Positions 33,316 through 43,746 of a stretch of DNA of 64,000 bases are shown here, piece after piece. Position numbers and translations under genes: made by a program. Numbering within the stretch: the first letter of the stretch is position 1; the number at the start of each line of letters is the position of its first letter. Source of the stretch: Batillaria attramentaria (taxonomy: Eukaryota > Mollusca > Gastropoda > Batillariidae); the NCBI GenBank assembly GCA_018292915.2, contig JACVVK020000214.1, positions 536,001-600,000 of the forward strand, written 5' to 3'. Below the pieces are notes generated by a model. The model had not been told where the DNA came from, made no database searches, and worked only from the letters and a program-made list of their open reading frames with translations.

Positions 33316-34870
33316 GTAGGTTTTTCTCCCATATCCTGTTGTTCTGTATTATGTGCACTCAATAAACTGTGCGTTCTTTCTGTAAGCCTTGGCTTTGTTT
33401 ATACGATTTCACATGGTCCATTTCTCTGTGCAAAGTGCCAGTGTACCACCAGGCCTGCAGCACATTCTTTTGCACGTGGGCGAGACCAGGAAAGCTGTGT
33501 ATAAAGCTCTCTGGGCAAGCCTGATGGTAAGCTGAAAATTCTACACACATTGACAGTGATGGTAAAGCGGCTAAGCTGGCATGCATTGATGTGTGTGTGT
33601 TGTATGTTGTAAAGGCAGGTTATATGAATGCGTGTGGAAAGGGGGGGGGGGGGGCAGATGGGGATTGGCATCATGCTGGTACTAGCACTGAGAGCGAGTG
33701 TTGCCGGGATGGTTAGCTCGGATGAGGGGATGGGAAGGGGGCAGGAGGTGTGGCCTCGAGGGGGGGGGGGGTGTACTTGTCTAGTATAGAGAGTAGGAGT
33801 GTTTGTGTGTATACATGCTTGTGTGTTTGAGTTGATGCGTGGGTGCGAAATGAGCATTATTATGTGAGAGAGAGAGGAGGGTGCGTCACAGGAAGATGAG
33901 ACACAGGCAGTCAGAGAGAGTCAACACACACACTCGGCAGGCAGGCAAACGCAAAAAAAAAAAGAAAAAAAAAAGTGGACAACAAGGAAGAAAATGAAAC
34001 ACAGTCAACAACACTTCAATTAAATTTTATTCAGTCTATCGTCTTCAGAAAATAAAAACAAGAGACATCACCTAGCCGGCATACATTTATGAAAATGAAA
34101 TGTGTGACTCCAGTTTGTCGCAAAGCTGGCCACAGGGGGCAAGCGGACCCTCGTCTACCCGAAAGGGATACGGGACGCTGTGAGGCAGAGATTTCAGGAT
34201 CCCGCAGCTGGTTCCTACGACGACCAGTATGAAGATGAGGTAAGTACAAAAGGTGCAGGTCTCTACAGCAAAGTAATGCAAGCAGTAAATCCGTCAAAGT
34301 GTTCTTGAAAAAAAAAATGTAACTTTAAGATGGCTCCTGTAAGAACTACTTTTTCCGTCTATGAACAAACCAAATCTGTCACATATTTGTGCATGGATTC
34401 TCAAAACAGTGTGGCAAATGCAATCTGCAGTTCAATCATACAGATCTTGAAAGTAAAACAATTCATCCTTCTTAAAATGTAATCTGCAGTTCAGTCATAC
34501 AGATCTTGAAAGTACACCAATTCCATCCTCTTATTCATATTACAATTGTCCCTTGTAGACAAGTCACACAAATGACAGACTCAAACTTTGAACAGAATCA
34601 CATTCATAAATGGCAAAAAGTAAGTGAAACAAACTGAACACAGAGTAAACTAATACAAATCTAAATTCAACCATAAAATTCTTGGAAATTGAAACAGTTT
34701 AGAGCTTTTTCATAACTCTTATTCATATTACATGTGAAGACAATGATTTCAGAAATAAAAAGAAGATTTTCGTGTTTCAGGGGACTGCCTACCACGTCAC
34801 CATGGAGGACATTCTTGCAGCCAAGTGGCGTGCTCCTCCCAAGAGCTGCAAGCTCTGTGGCAGTGCTTGA
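33281..34870 (+). CDS. Unrecognised four-exon accessory gene inside the piggyBac element (113 residues)
   Basis: Exons 33281-33315, 33436-33526, 34114-34239 and 34781-34870, joined in phases 2, 0, 0. Every junction is GT-AG: donors GTAGGT, GTAAGC, GTAAGT; acceptors CAAAG, CCAG, TTTCAG. All four exons keep one open frame to TGA at 34868-34870, and AATAAA follows at 34897-34902. The start is the first ATG (MEALRYEF). The product is mixed helical and basic, with an acidic stretch (DDQYEDE) at the third junction and a C-terminal CKLCGSA that offers a CxxC pair. I do not recognise the family. It could assist or restrain transposition, or be a captured host fragment. No single exon gives a long ORF, so it is invisible to ORF scans. 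Confidence 0.75.
33436..33526 (+). CDS. Accessory gene exon 2
   Basis: Begins with one base completing a Gly codon and encodes 30 residues (ASVPPGLQHILLHVG and on). Ends in phase 0 at GTAAGC. Confidence 0.75.
34114..34239 (+). CDS. Accessory gene exon 3
   Basis: 42 codons in phase 0 (FVAKLATGGKRTLVYPKG and on), ending DDQYEDE at a perfect GTAAGT donor. Confidence 0.78.
34781..34870 (+). CDS. Accessory gene exon 4
   Basis: 29 codons plus stop, starting GTAYHVTMEDILAAKW and ending KSCKLCGSA. Acceptor TTTCAG preceded by a T-rich tract. Confidence 0.78.
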   Translation, partial: GTAYHVTMEDILAAKWRAPPKSCKLCGSA

Positions 34871-34937
34871 TCGCGCAAGCGGCGAAATTTTTTGAAAATA
34901 AATTTCTTCTGCACTGATCAAGACTGCTGTAGACAAA

Positions 34938-34938
<1 letters not shown>

Positions 34939-35000
<62 letters not shown>
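34939..35000 (+). repeat. (TG)n microsatellite between the two piggyBac genes
   Basis: About 31 TG units in the short interval between the convergent 3' ends. Confidence 0.95.
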
Positions 35001-35002
<2 letters not shown>

Positions 35003-35076
35003 GTATCTGTATGTCTGTCTTGACTCTCTCTCGACTGCCTCAGTGCCTGCCTGTGCCTGCATGATGCCAAGGCACA

Positions 35077-37559
35077 TCACTGTCCGTCGAGGCAGAAAGT
35101 ACACACAACTTTCATATGATCTGGACAAATGTAGGCATTGCACGTCTGGCATCTCTGTCTCACTTTTCGGTCAGACTTCCAATGGCACATCGAACATCGT
35201 GCCCTCTTGCGTGACTCGCTGGCAGTTTCAGCAGATGTGCCTGGCTCAGATTCTGCCAGCCTGACTCTTTGTGCTTGTAACTTTGGTTGATCCACTGTTT
35301 GGGGTTTCTCAATACTTGTGATTGTTTTTTGGATCAAGACTGTCAAGTCCCGAGACAAGTGTGTGTAGGCAAGCCGGCGCTTCATCAGTGACAGCATCAG
35401 TGTTTTACTGAGGCGTTTGATGAAAGCGCCCCGTGCATTTTTCGCTGCCAGAGGGTCGTCTGCAAACTTGATCACCCACACACATCGTGCTGCGACTGTG
35501 GCGAGATCAAGAACATTGGTGAACATGACCAGAGGCCACCGCTTGGTGACTCTTTTTGAGGTGTATGCGTGGGCCATCTTGTCGAGGCAGTCCACCGCTC
35601 CCTTCGTGGAATTGTAAAAGAGAATCATCTCTGGCTTGTTTTGGGGAGCGCCTGGCTCAACTACGCCAACACCGTCATGCATGGAACTGAGGACGACAGT
35701 GTTCTTGTCCTTCTTCCCCTGGTAATTTACCAGGGTTGCTGTGCTGCCATAGGCAAACTCACTGCTATGCACTGGAAGGCCTCTCTTCAACTTGAATGGC
35801 AGAGGCAGGAATCTTTTATTGGTCCTCACAGTTCCTACTACTGTCAGACCATTTCTCAGACATCCTTCAGCCAGAGCCAAGTCTGTGAAGTAATTGTCGC
35901 AAGTTATGTTGCGACCACTCTTGAAGAATGGCTGAGCCAGCTGCAAAGCAGTGGTGCGACCCAAATTGACCTGTCGGGCCTGGCCAAGTGGCCGGCCAAG
36001 GTAAGGGATGCCCACGAGAGGGAAACTGTTGTCGGAGTCGACAACCCAGAATATTTTTATCCCGTACCTGTCAGGTTTACTGGGGAGATACTGGAGGAAG
36101 TTGCACCTACCCCTAAAGGGGACAAGCTGCTCGTCAACGGTGAACAGTGCCCCAGGAATGTAGTGCATCCTCAGGTTTGTACTGAACTGATCCCACATGT
36201 CCCTAAATGGGGCAAAGGCATCTCTTCCTCTTCTTGCCGATCTTGTAGATTTGTCGTCAAACCTCAGGCAAGACATGAGTGTCTTGAACCTCCCCTTGCT
36301 CATGCATGCTCTAACAACGTTTATGCCGTCAACGACATCCCATATTTCGTCAGCTGAAAGCATATTTTGTTTTCGGGCTCCCAAAAACAACAATACACCC
36401 AACAAAGCCTCCATTTCAACAGAGTCGCAATCAACCCACTTGTTCTGAAATGCCGTCCGGCCATACAGGTTTGTGTACAGAACAGTATCGTTAATCATTT
36501 TATCGGAAAGAAACAGTTTAAAGCAGTCATACGGATCATGCACATGTTGCGTTCTTGGTACCTGTGTCGGTGGAGGCTTGAAAATGTTCTTGTTCTTTGT
36601 CTTCGTGAACGGAAGCGCAGGAGCTTTCCCCCATTTGGTGCCGTCTACCGCTGTGTATGTGGCGGGGTCTGCAATGGCTTCTTCCTCCTCCTCCAACTCA
36701 CTGTCCTCTTCTTCAACCCCTCCATCTTCTGAATCTTCTTCAGAAGGTGAGTCATTGTCAGATGGCGGGGGCATGAACTCCTCGTCACTCGTTTCATCCT
36801 CGCCACTCTGTGGTTCGTCATCTGCCTGAGAACCTTCATCTGGCATTGCCTGTCTGGTCTCTCCGTGCTCGTCTGGAAAAAGCAAAACAGATAAGGCGTA
36901 CTACGGTTGACTCCACTACAATCTATATCAATCAAACACGCATTCAAAGGCATGACCCCTCCCCCCCCCCCCCCCCATTCAAAGGCATGGCCCCTTCCCC
37001 TGCAACCCCAACCCCACCCCCCCCCCCCCCCCCCAGTCCCCCCGCATCCAGTAACACGTACATAGTTATGCATACACAGCATACATCACGCATACACACG
37101 CACTCACACATGTGCACACACTGATTCAAAGGCATGGCCCCTTCCCCTGCACCCCCCCCCCCCCCCCATCACACCGCACGCATGCACTAGCACGCACGCA
37201 CATCTACATACACAGCATGCATCACACATACACACACGTACAAACACATTCAAAGGCCCCTTCCCTTGCACCCCCCCCCCCCAACCGCACGCACGCACGC
37301 TCACACTGACACACAGTGACACACACGTGTACCCAACACACACACAGCGCGGGAATCGCCCCTACATCTTCATTCCGTTATCCTTTATCCCTCATTTTCA
37401 GTCAGTTTTTGCCATCGCCATAGCCACTGATATTTTTCTTTGATTGAAACCAAACATTCTGTACTCACCATGCCAAATGCCTTCAGCGTCACCAGCAGCA
37501 GTGTTAAGAGCATCAAAAATATTTGGTCTCTCCGTCCCGCGTTTATCGCTCTCCGCCAT
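35077..37559 (-). CDS. piggyBac transposase, two exons
   Basis: Exon 1 runs 37559-37469 (ATG, 30 codons plus one base, donor GTGAGT). Exon 2 runs 36872-35077 after acceptor TTTTTCCAG. The joined protein is about 628 residues. It has an acidic N-terminal region, the DDE_Tnp_1_7 fold with catalytic Asp in FTVDEQ, CDNYF and AVDCLDK, and a C-terminal cysteine-rich domain (CSMCHWK, CQTC, CPDH, CTFC) that in piggyBac proteins binds the transposon ends. It cuts and pastes at TTAA. An unspliced reading would start with four intron-encoded residues (MLFP), so the spliced start is preferred. No stop or frameshift is seen, so it may be active. Confidence 0.93.
36873..37468 (-). other. Transposase intron, poly-C rich
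   Basis: Contains a roughly threefold repeat of a block with CATTCAAAGGCATGGCCCC, poly-C and (CA)-rich sequence, with poly-C tracts near 36959-36975, 37016-37034, 37150-37168 and 37270-37283. This is an internally duplicated low-complexity unit. Confidence 0.75.
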
Positions 37560-37970
37560 GATGAAGTGATGACGACATGCCAGTTCTCGGATTTATTGTC
37601 AAAACCGAAAGCATCATTGGATCCAAACATTAGATGTAGTCTCAAATTCCGCAGGTTCCAGCACCGCAAGCTTGATTTCGCTGGGTGCTGGCACATCACT
37701 TCACACACACGCCTCTCTCTCTCTCTCTCTCTCGTTCACACACACACACACACACACACACAGTACACAATACTTCAAGTTCGGCACCAGAAAGACTCGG
37801 CCGGGGGCCTTTTTATTCCTTAAATTCACCGAAACAAACAACAATTCTTTTCTGTTACAAATGTTGACATTTGCCCATCAGTTACCACCCCTCCCCCTCC
37901 CCGCACCTCCCTTTACAAACAGACCGTCATTACTCTAAACTACCTTTCTCCACTACCATGTTTATAGTAT
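37560..37970 (-). other. 5' region of the transposase gene
   Basis: Promoter side of the transposase, with (CT)n and (CA)n tracts at about 37710-37762. No clear TATA box assigned. Confidence 0.45.
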
Positions 37971-38115
37971 GGGTCCGCACGGCCCCACGGCGTCTAGGGA
38001 AGGATATGCACGTTTTTCCTTCTTTGAGAAGTATGGGTCCGCACGGCCCCACGACGTCTTCGGAAGGGTATGCACATGTTTTCCCTCCGTGAGAAGTATG
38101 GGTCCACACGGCCCC
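37971..38115 (-). repeat. Right subterminal motif array of the piggyBac element
   Basis: GGGTCCGCACGGCCCC at 37971-37986 and 38035-38050, and GGGTCCACACGGCCCC at 38100-38115. These are 64-65 bp units in inverted orientation to the left array. Confidence 0.9.
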
Positions 38116-38162
38116 ACGATGTCCTCCGTGTGTAGTAAATAGCGACGTCGGGCGAAGGTTAA

Positions 38163-38916
38163 AGGGGACGATACCAAGTATTGAACCAGTCTGGTACTGT
38201 CCGTCCAAAAGTGCACCATGGAAGTGCGAAGCAAGGAGTTGTCTATCGTCCCAAGCTTCAGCAGGGATATACTCATGTACACAGACTCTGGTTTCAGGCT
38301 GTAGACAGGTATTGGCATAAGCCATGCATGGTCATCATCAGGCTTTTGGTCGGTACAGTGAGCATCTCAAGAACCCCAGTCAGTCACTATACAGTATTAG
38401 TATAAGCGCAGTATGGGTGGCTAGTGACCCACCAAGTGTACCACGCGAGTTTTTACACCAAGTATGGTGAAGGCTGAAATCTCTGTCTTATGATTATACA
38501 ATAATAATTATTATTATTATTATTATCAGTGCCATACCATGATGTTAACACTTTGCATGAATGGCCAGACATTCAAACTTTAGTACTGTTATTTCACTAC
38601 ATGTACCAGAGCTCTCACGTGCGTCATCAAGTACGCTTCTGTTGGCTGAGTGCCAGCATTATGGACGCTGTCACTATCCAGGTGTCTAAGTGGTGTGTTG
38701 ACAGATCAGATCACAGATACATGTATCATGAAAACAGCTTAGAACCATCAGTGAACATGAAGATGGTAGCATTATCCCCCACTGTAAGTTTGAATCTCGA
38801 AGCCCAGTGGCATATGCAGTTTGCGCAATTCATTTTGTAATCTGAACAGTTATGTGGATAAGTCTTAATGCATGTTTTGTATTTAACAACACTTGTGACG
38901 CATGCTTGTATGGATG
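38163..38916 (+). other. Region between piggyBac and solo LTR
   Basis: No gene recognised. The 103-codon frame at 38529-38840 has no identifiable domain. A (TTA)n tract lies at about 38508-38526. Confidence 0.5.
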
Positions 38917-39214
38917 TGTTGTATTTTTCTCCTGCTATTTCGCTCTCTCGGTGCACTCGCAGAGAAGACACGGGATACAACAGGCTAGAACTCCAATACT
39001 TTATTAACAGAAGATGCGCAAGAACAAACTCATAAAAGAGGAAGAACCCAGAACGCTGTGCAGTGCTGCTTATACTAGAACATTCTGCAACATACTGGCA
39101 AGTACGGAATCTTTCCAAGGTTACGCAATCTACTGACGTTACTGCACTCACATGTTCTGGGATGGTCTAGAAATTTCCATCGAAATGCAGTGACTTTTCG
39201 CGATCTCTACAACA
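38917..39214 (-). mobile_element. Solo LTR of the 12.5-kb gypsy family, with GGATG target duplication
   Basis: Reads as the reverse of the LTR at 17522-17835, with minor differences, from TGTTG to CAACA. Flanked by GGATG at 38912-38916 and 39215-39219. This is the product of recombination between the two LTRs of a full insertion. Confidence 0.96.
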
Positions 39215-39219
39215 GGATG

Positions 39220-39844
39220 TATTATACTGTATGTTTCGGTCTGGTCAATCACTTGTTTCCAACAACAGCAAAATGTTTTAGACGGCTTTATTGGCTATTT
39301 TCTGCCCTTAATCGTATGTGTTGGAACACATACACCATTCAGAATAGCAACTCGGAAAACATCCTATCCTGTTTGTTTTTGTTTGTAGTCAAAATGTTGA
39401 ACAGTTAGTTATGATACATCATTCAAAATTAAATAGCAACTCTGATGAAGCCTGTGTTGGTTCTTGTTGTTGCTTTTACTTTGTATATATGCTGTCCTGC
39501 TTTAATATGCTTATTAAATGGAAAAAAAAATTAAAAAAAAACCCAAAAAACCAACAACACTTTAATGGTTCTGTTGTGTGTTTTTATTGTATGAGTACCG
39601 TTTTCATTCTTGTGGTTGGCGTTATTGCAGTGCACAACGCAATACGTATTGCAAGATGTTTCAAGTTTGGTGGATTTCATTTTATTCATAATAGTTCCTT
39701 TTATGCTTTCGTATTATGCAACAGTTACAGAATACACCAAAAATCTTTTGATGGCGTTAAAACAAAAACTGTAATGTTGTGTCTAGGCCATAAAACCACT
39801 TCATATAAACACATGATACAGAAACAGTTTGAATGCCATCGTAT

Positions 39845-39888
<44 letters not shown>

Positions 39889-39929
39889 ACACACATACAC
39901 ACACACATACACACACATACATACACACA

Positions 39930-39968
<39 letters not shown>

Positions 39969-40442
39969 ACACACACACATACATACACACATACATACAC
40001 ACACACATTTGCTCACACACACACACAGAACAAGAAAATAGTAAACATAATAATAAAGCAAGAATAAATTGCACACATCTAACAAATACTCCTTCCCTGC
40101 TGCGTTGGTAGATGCGCATAATGGAAATTGTAAATAAACACCTATACACAATCTTGATAAACGGTTCAGCCTAGTACACGTGAAAACCAGTGCATTTCAA
40201 ACTGGGTTTACCAACTGAAAACGGTTTTCCAATATCAGCAAGATACATGTAACTGAAAGGGTGAGATGCGATCTCATCCACTTCCTACTGTTTTTTTTAA
40301 TTTCTTTATTTTTTATTTGGTTTTAATTTGAAGCTGACAGTAAGATCAGTATCTCAACTACATGTATATCGCGAATGTATATACATTGAAACTGACACGT
40401 ACTGACGTTGGTTGGTTTATGTTGGAGCTAGGTGTGTCAGTG

Positions 40443-40493
<51 letters not shown>

Positions 40494-40729
40494 CAACTTT
40501 GTGCTCGTGTCGAAACATAGGACCCATCACTGACATGTCTCGCTGGGATCTCAAGCGTCAACCGCGTGGGAACATTAGCGTGAAAACAGATAGTTATTAA
40601 TTAACAACACCCACAGTGTAATTACAAACGCGCACCCTCTGTTTATCTCACGATGTGGTGATGTGATAAAAGTACCTACACGAATAATTTTACGACTGCA
40701 CTAATAGTTTGCCCACATGAGGCACTAAA
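39220..40729 (+). other. Simple-repeat-rich region
   Basis: Holds a (CA)n/(CATA)n array at about 39847-40027 and a (TG)n array at about 40438-40492. No gene recognised. The long His-Thr frames over the array are repeat translations. Confidence 0.6.
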
Positions 40730-40912
40730 ATGTTTTTATCAGTACCGACGGACGAAAACGGCGACCAGCGTGATATCAAAACATCCATCAGCATACTGAA
40801 GTGTGCAAACATGAGGCACGGAGACAACAGTGATGGGACTAAGCCGAAAAATCACGTGCTGTCTGCTGCACAGCACGGATTAGGTACACAAAGCAGGTTA
40901 CCTCAGGTCTAA
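40730..40912 (+). CDS. Possible small ORF or first exon, unrecognised
   Basis: 60 codons of non-repetitive sequence (MFLSVPTDENGDQRD and on), ending at TAA 40912. A GTACAC donor-like site follows TTAG at about 40884, so it could instead be a first exon. There is no family match and no partner exon was found. Confidence 0.2.
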   Translation: MFLSVPTDENGDQRDIKTSISILKCANMRHGDNSDGTKPKNHVLSAAQHGLGTQSRLPQV

Positions 40913-41651
40913 GGTATATTTGTGGCTTCGTTTCAGACCTGACAAGGTCACGGGACGATAATTATGACAGATCCATGTGGCAGTCATCAGTTGTTAGTCA
41001 TTAGTCACTACTCTCTCTATGAACAGATCAGCCGAGATGAGTAGCGTTGTGTGTGCGTGCGTGTGTGTGTGTGCCCGGTGTGTGTGTGTGTGTGTGTGTC
41101 CGCGCGCACGCGCGCGCGTAAAACTAAAAGGTTTGTACAGGCTCGGATCAAAGGATCCATTTTCTGATAGTGAAAATGAATGTGAAAACTGTTGCTGCTA
41201 CTAATTGACTGCCTACTATATGAACTTTACACGGCATGTTTCCTGTATATTGTTGCCATATACTTTTTCCAAACGGTAAGTGGGAGAGACTGATCGACTA
41301 TGATAGTCATCAGTAGGACATTGTTGTGATAAACAAAAGCCGGTGGGGTTCCTTTCAATGAGTGTGTGGGAAACAATAACTTTAGTGTATTTAAAGCCAG
41401 TGATGCGAGACTGACGCCAGTCTACGTTTGACTCCACGACCAGTGTCACACACTTGCTGACGTAAAGTCCTGAAGTTTTCATCGGTGCGTATTTTAGAGA
41501 GAGAGAGAGAGAGAGAGAGCGAAACGAACGAACGAAACTTTATTTTACAAGGATAAAAGATTAGGTACGCAGACCTGTCTTACATCTTGTCCTTGCTAGG
41601 CTACTGATATATACAAAGTAAGCTCAACTAAGTATTAGAGAGAGAGAGAGA

Positions 41652-41687
<36 letters not shown>

Positions 41688-41744
41688 ACAGGGGAGGTCA
41701 GAGAAAAAATTAAGATTACAAGTCAAGTCAAGTCAAGTCAAAAC
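40913..41744 (+). other. Intergenic region with microsatellites
   Basis: (TG)n and (GC)n tracts at about 41050-41118, a (GA)n tract at about 41497-41519, and (GAT)n at about 41653-41690. 41530-41640 (CTTTATTTTACAAGGATAAA) resembles the 3' end of another LINE or SINE; weak. Confidence 0.5.
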
Positions 41745-41874
41745 ACTTTATTTATCCCACAAGGGGCAATTCATCTTCGGACGGGCTCAATAACTCATTA
41801 TGACAAAATATTATAAAAGATATAAGAGCATATTAAAATCAAATCATTAAAAAAATAAGTTCAGATGATTAACC

Positions 41875-41949
<75 letters not shown>

Positions 41950-41990
41950 CTAATACTTCATTGTAATTATCACACTTATTCAACAGCAGC

Positions 41991-42059
<69 letters not shown>

Positions 42060-42880
42060 CGTATTTATCACAGATTGTTCAGTAGACGGACGGCAACGGG
42101 AACAAATGAAAGTTTCCGTCTATTTGTCTTACATGCTGGGCAGCGATAGCGACGACCTGACGGCAGAGACTCAAACTCGGGGAATAAAATGTGGTGACAG
42201 TTAGATAAGATCGAACTAACTTTCCTCAGCACCTGTTGTTCGCAAAACACAGTTAGATCTCTTTGTTGTTCTCCAATCACTTTGGAGCAGATGCGTACAA
42301 CTTTTTGCAGACTATTTTTGTTTTTTACACTAAGATTAAAATACCAGCATATAAAGGAAAAGGTTAAGACACTTTCGATAAATGAGTTGTAAAACAGTGT
42401 CAAGATGGTTATGTCAACACCAAAGGAGTTCAGCTTCCTCAAAAAATACAGCCTTTGATGACATTTCTTTAATACTGCTTCTGTATTTTCATCCCAGGTA
42501 AGTTTGTTGTCAAAGATGGTGCCAAGGTACTTATATTTGGAAACTAACTCCACTTTCTGATCATGAATAACGGTAATTCCAGGGCTGTGTTTCTGTCTCC
42601 GAAAATCAATGATAAGCTCCTGGGTTTTGCTGACATTGAGTTCAAGGTAAGATCTGTCACACCAGTTTACAAAGTCAGAGAGTGCGGGACCATGATCTTG
42701 CCGATCACCAACCAGTAAAGACAGAATAGCGCTGTCATCAGCAAATTTTACAAAGTATGTGTTCTCATGGCTGCTTCTACAATCGTCGGTATAGAGGATG
42801 TACAGGAGAGGTGAGAGGCAGCAACCCTGGGGCGAGCCCGTGTTTGTGATTCTCACATCAGAAAAAAGACCGAATAATCA
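41745..42880 (-). mobile_element. 5'-truncated Rex1-like LINE
   Basis: Minus orientation. The 3' UTR at 41745-41800 contains CACTTTATTTATCCCACAAG and ends in an AAGTC-type repeat. The coding part follows, interrupted only downstream by two (CA)n arrays (41877-41948, 41991-42057). Truncated inside the RT domain at about 42880. Confidence 0.85.
42068..42858 (-). pseudogene. Rex1-like LINE reverse transcriptase, C-terminal fragment
   Basis: 262 residues open to a stop near 42068. It begins in the RT region at GSPQGCCLSPLLY, carries the catalytic FADDSA, then the thumb-like KYLGTIFD, and a C-terminal tail with LPSGRRYR and SFVPVAVRLLN. The wording matches the Rex1/Babar group of the CR1-related LINEs. 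The endonuclease and the first half of RT are missing, so it is a dead-on-arrival copy, although the remaining frame is clean. Confidence 0.85.
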
Positions 42881-42958
42881 CCAGTTCATCACAAAACAGT
42901 GAGTCAGAAAACAAAAAATCGGACCCTGTGACCCTGACCATGACAGTCATACGTTCAG

Positions 42959-42993
<35 letters not shown>

Positions 42994-43008
42994 CATATAT
43001 ATATATAT
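42881..43008 (+). other. Left flank of the Polinton
   Basis: Ends in (CT)n then (TA)n at about 42959-43008, directly before the target duplication. Confidence 0.7.
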
Positions 43009-43014
43009 GTTAAC

Positions 43015-43499
43015 AGTAGTATAGTCTGCGATATCTCATCCCTCAGGGAGCAGGGAGCCGTGTGACGTCATCAGCGGAAGTGCCATCATCAGCGGAAATG
43101 ACGTCATCAGCGGAAGTGCCGTCATCAGCGGAAATGACGTTATCGGCGGAAGTGACGTGTTTTCCGGTGATGCGCTTTCCGGTGACCTCGGTGAGCGGAC
43201 GTGACGTGGTTTGTTTGTTGTTTTTTTTTTTTTTTTTTTTTTTGGTGTCGTGTTTTCCGGTGTCATCGGTGACCGAAAAGCGGAAAAAGGTCATGAAAAA
43301 AAAATATAGTAAGTTTAAAAAATGACACTTACCTGAGAGATGAAGAGCAAGACGTGATCCTAGTAACCATCATGATGGTGACTTTTTTTTTTTTTTTGAA
43401 GGAGTGGTATCTAACACACAAGGTCATAGTTCACCTTTACGCCCCCACAGGTAGCCAGACAATGATGAAACTGCACTGGACTACGCTGAGGAGCCGCGT
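43015..43499 (+). repeat. Polinton left terminal inverted repeat
   Basis: About 485 bp, matching the inverse of 55792-56287. It contains about five iterations of a 20-bp word with TCATCAGCGGAA alternating with TGACGTCA (43064-43165), and a poly-T tract. The match stops after CTACGCTGAGGAG. Confidence 0.92.
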
Positions 43500-43539
43500 C
43501 CCGTCGGGAATTTCTGGCATTTCCTCGTCTGTTTGGGAC

Positions 43540-43645
43540 TGCGTGATCAGCGGAAGTGCCGTCATCAGCGGAAATGACGTTATCGGCGGAAGTGCCGGGT
43601 TTTCCGGTGACCTCGGTGAGCGGAAGTAATGTGTTTTCCGGTGAT
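43540..43645 (+). repeat. Internal partial copy of the TIR iterons
   Basis: Repeats the block from GATCAGCGGAAGTGCC to TTTTCCGGTGATG of the TIR (43080-43180) about 400 bp further in, in direct orientation. Confidence 0.85.
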
Positions 43646-43673
43646 GAAAAATGCAAATTAAAAAAAAATAAAT

Positions 43674-43746
43674 TCCCACGAGATGGGTTCGAACCACCGA
43701 CCTGAGGATTTACAGTCCCCCGCTCTACCGACTGAGCTATCGCAGG
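43674..43746 (-). tRNA. tRNA-Tyr(GTA)-like gene, intron-less, within the Polinton
   Basis: 73 nt on the minus strand fold as a cloverleaf. Acceptor CCTGCGA pairs with TCGTGGG (two G-U), D arm GCTCAGTCGGTAGAGC, anticodon loop CTGTAAA (anticodon GTA), T arm GGTGG TTCGAAC CCATC, discriminator A. A and B boxes are intact. A run of eight T follows on the minus strand (about 43662-43669), a polymerase III terminator. Animal tRNA-Tyr genes normally have an intron after the anticodon; none is here. It could be a working tRNA, a SINE-type tRNA relic, or a polymerase III promoter. Confidence 0.85.

Larger units (their letters stand above)
32876..38158. mobile_element. piggyBac DNA transposon carrying two convergent genes
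   Basis: 5283 bp flanked by TTAA at 32872-32875 and 38159-38162. The ends are CCTTCGCC and its inverse GGCGAAGG. It encodes a two-exon transposase on the minus strand and a four-exon accessory gene on the plus strand, with 3' ends facing each other about 200 bp apart. Near both ends lie arrays of a 16-bp near-palindrome at 64-65 bp spacing. All these parts look intact, so the element may be functional or recently active. Confidence 0.95.

Noticed and set aside
35569..36829. 262- and 118-codon plus frames
   Set aside because: Antisense of the piggyBac transposase exon, which has the catalytic Asp residues.
39411..40149. His/Thr- and Cys/Val-rich ORFs of up to 218 codons
   Set aside because: Translations of the (CA)n/(TG)n array.
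43036..43294. Repeat-containing ORFs in the Polinton left TIR (and the mirror set at 56020-56259)
   Set aside because: Translations of the 20-bp iterons; they differ between frames and lack any domain.
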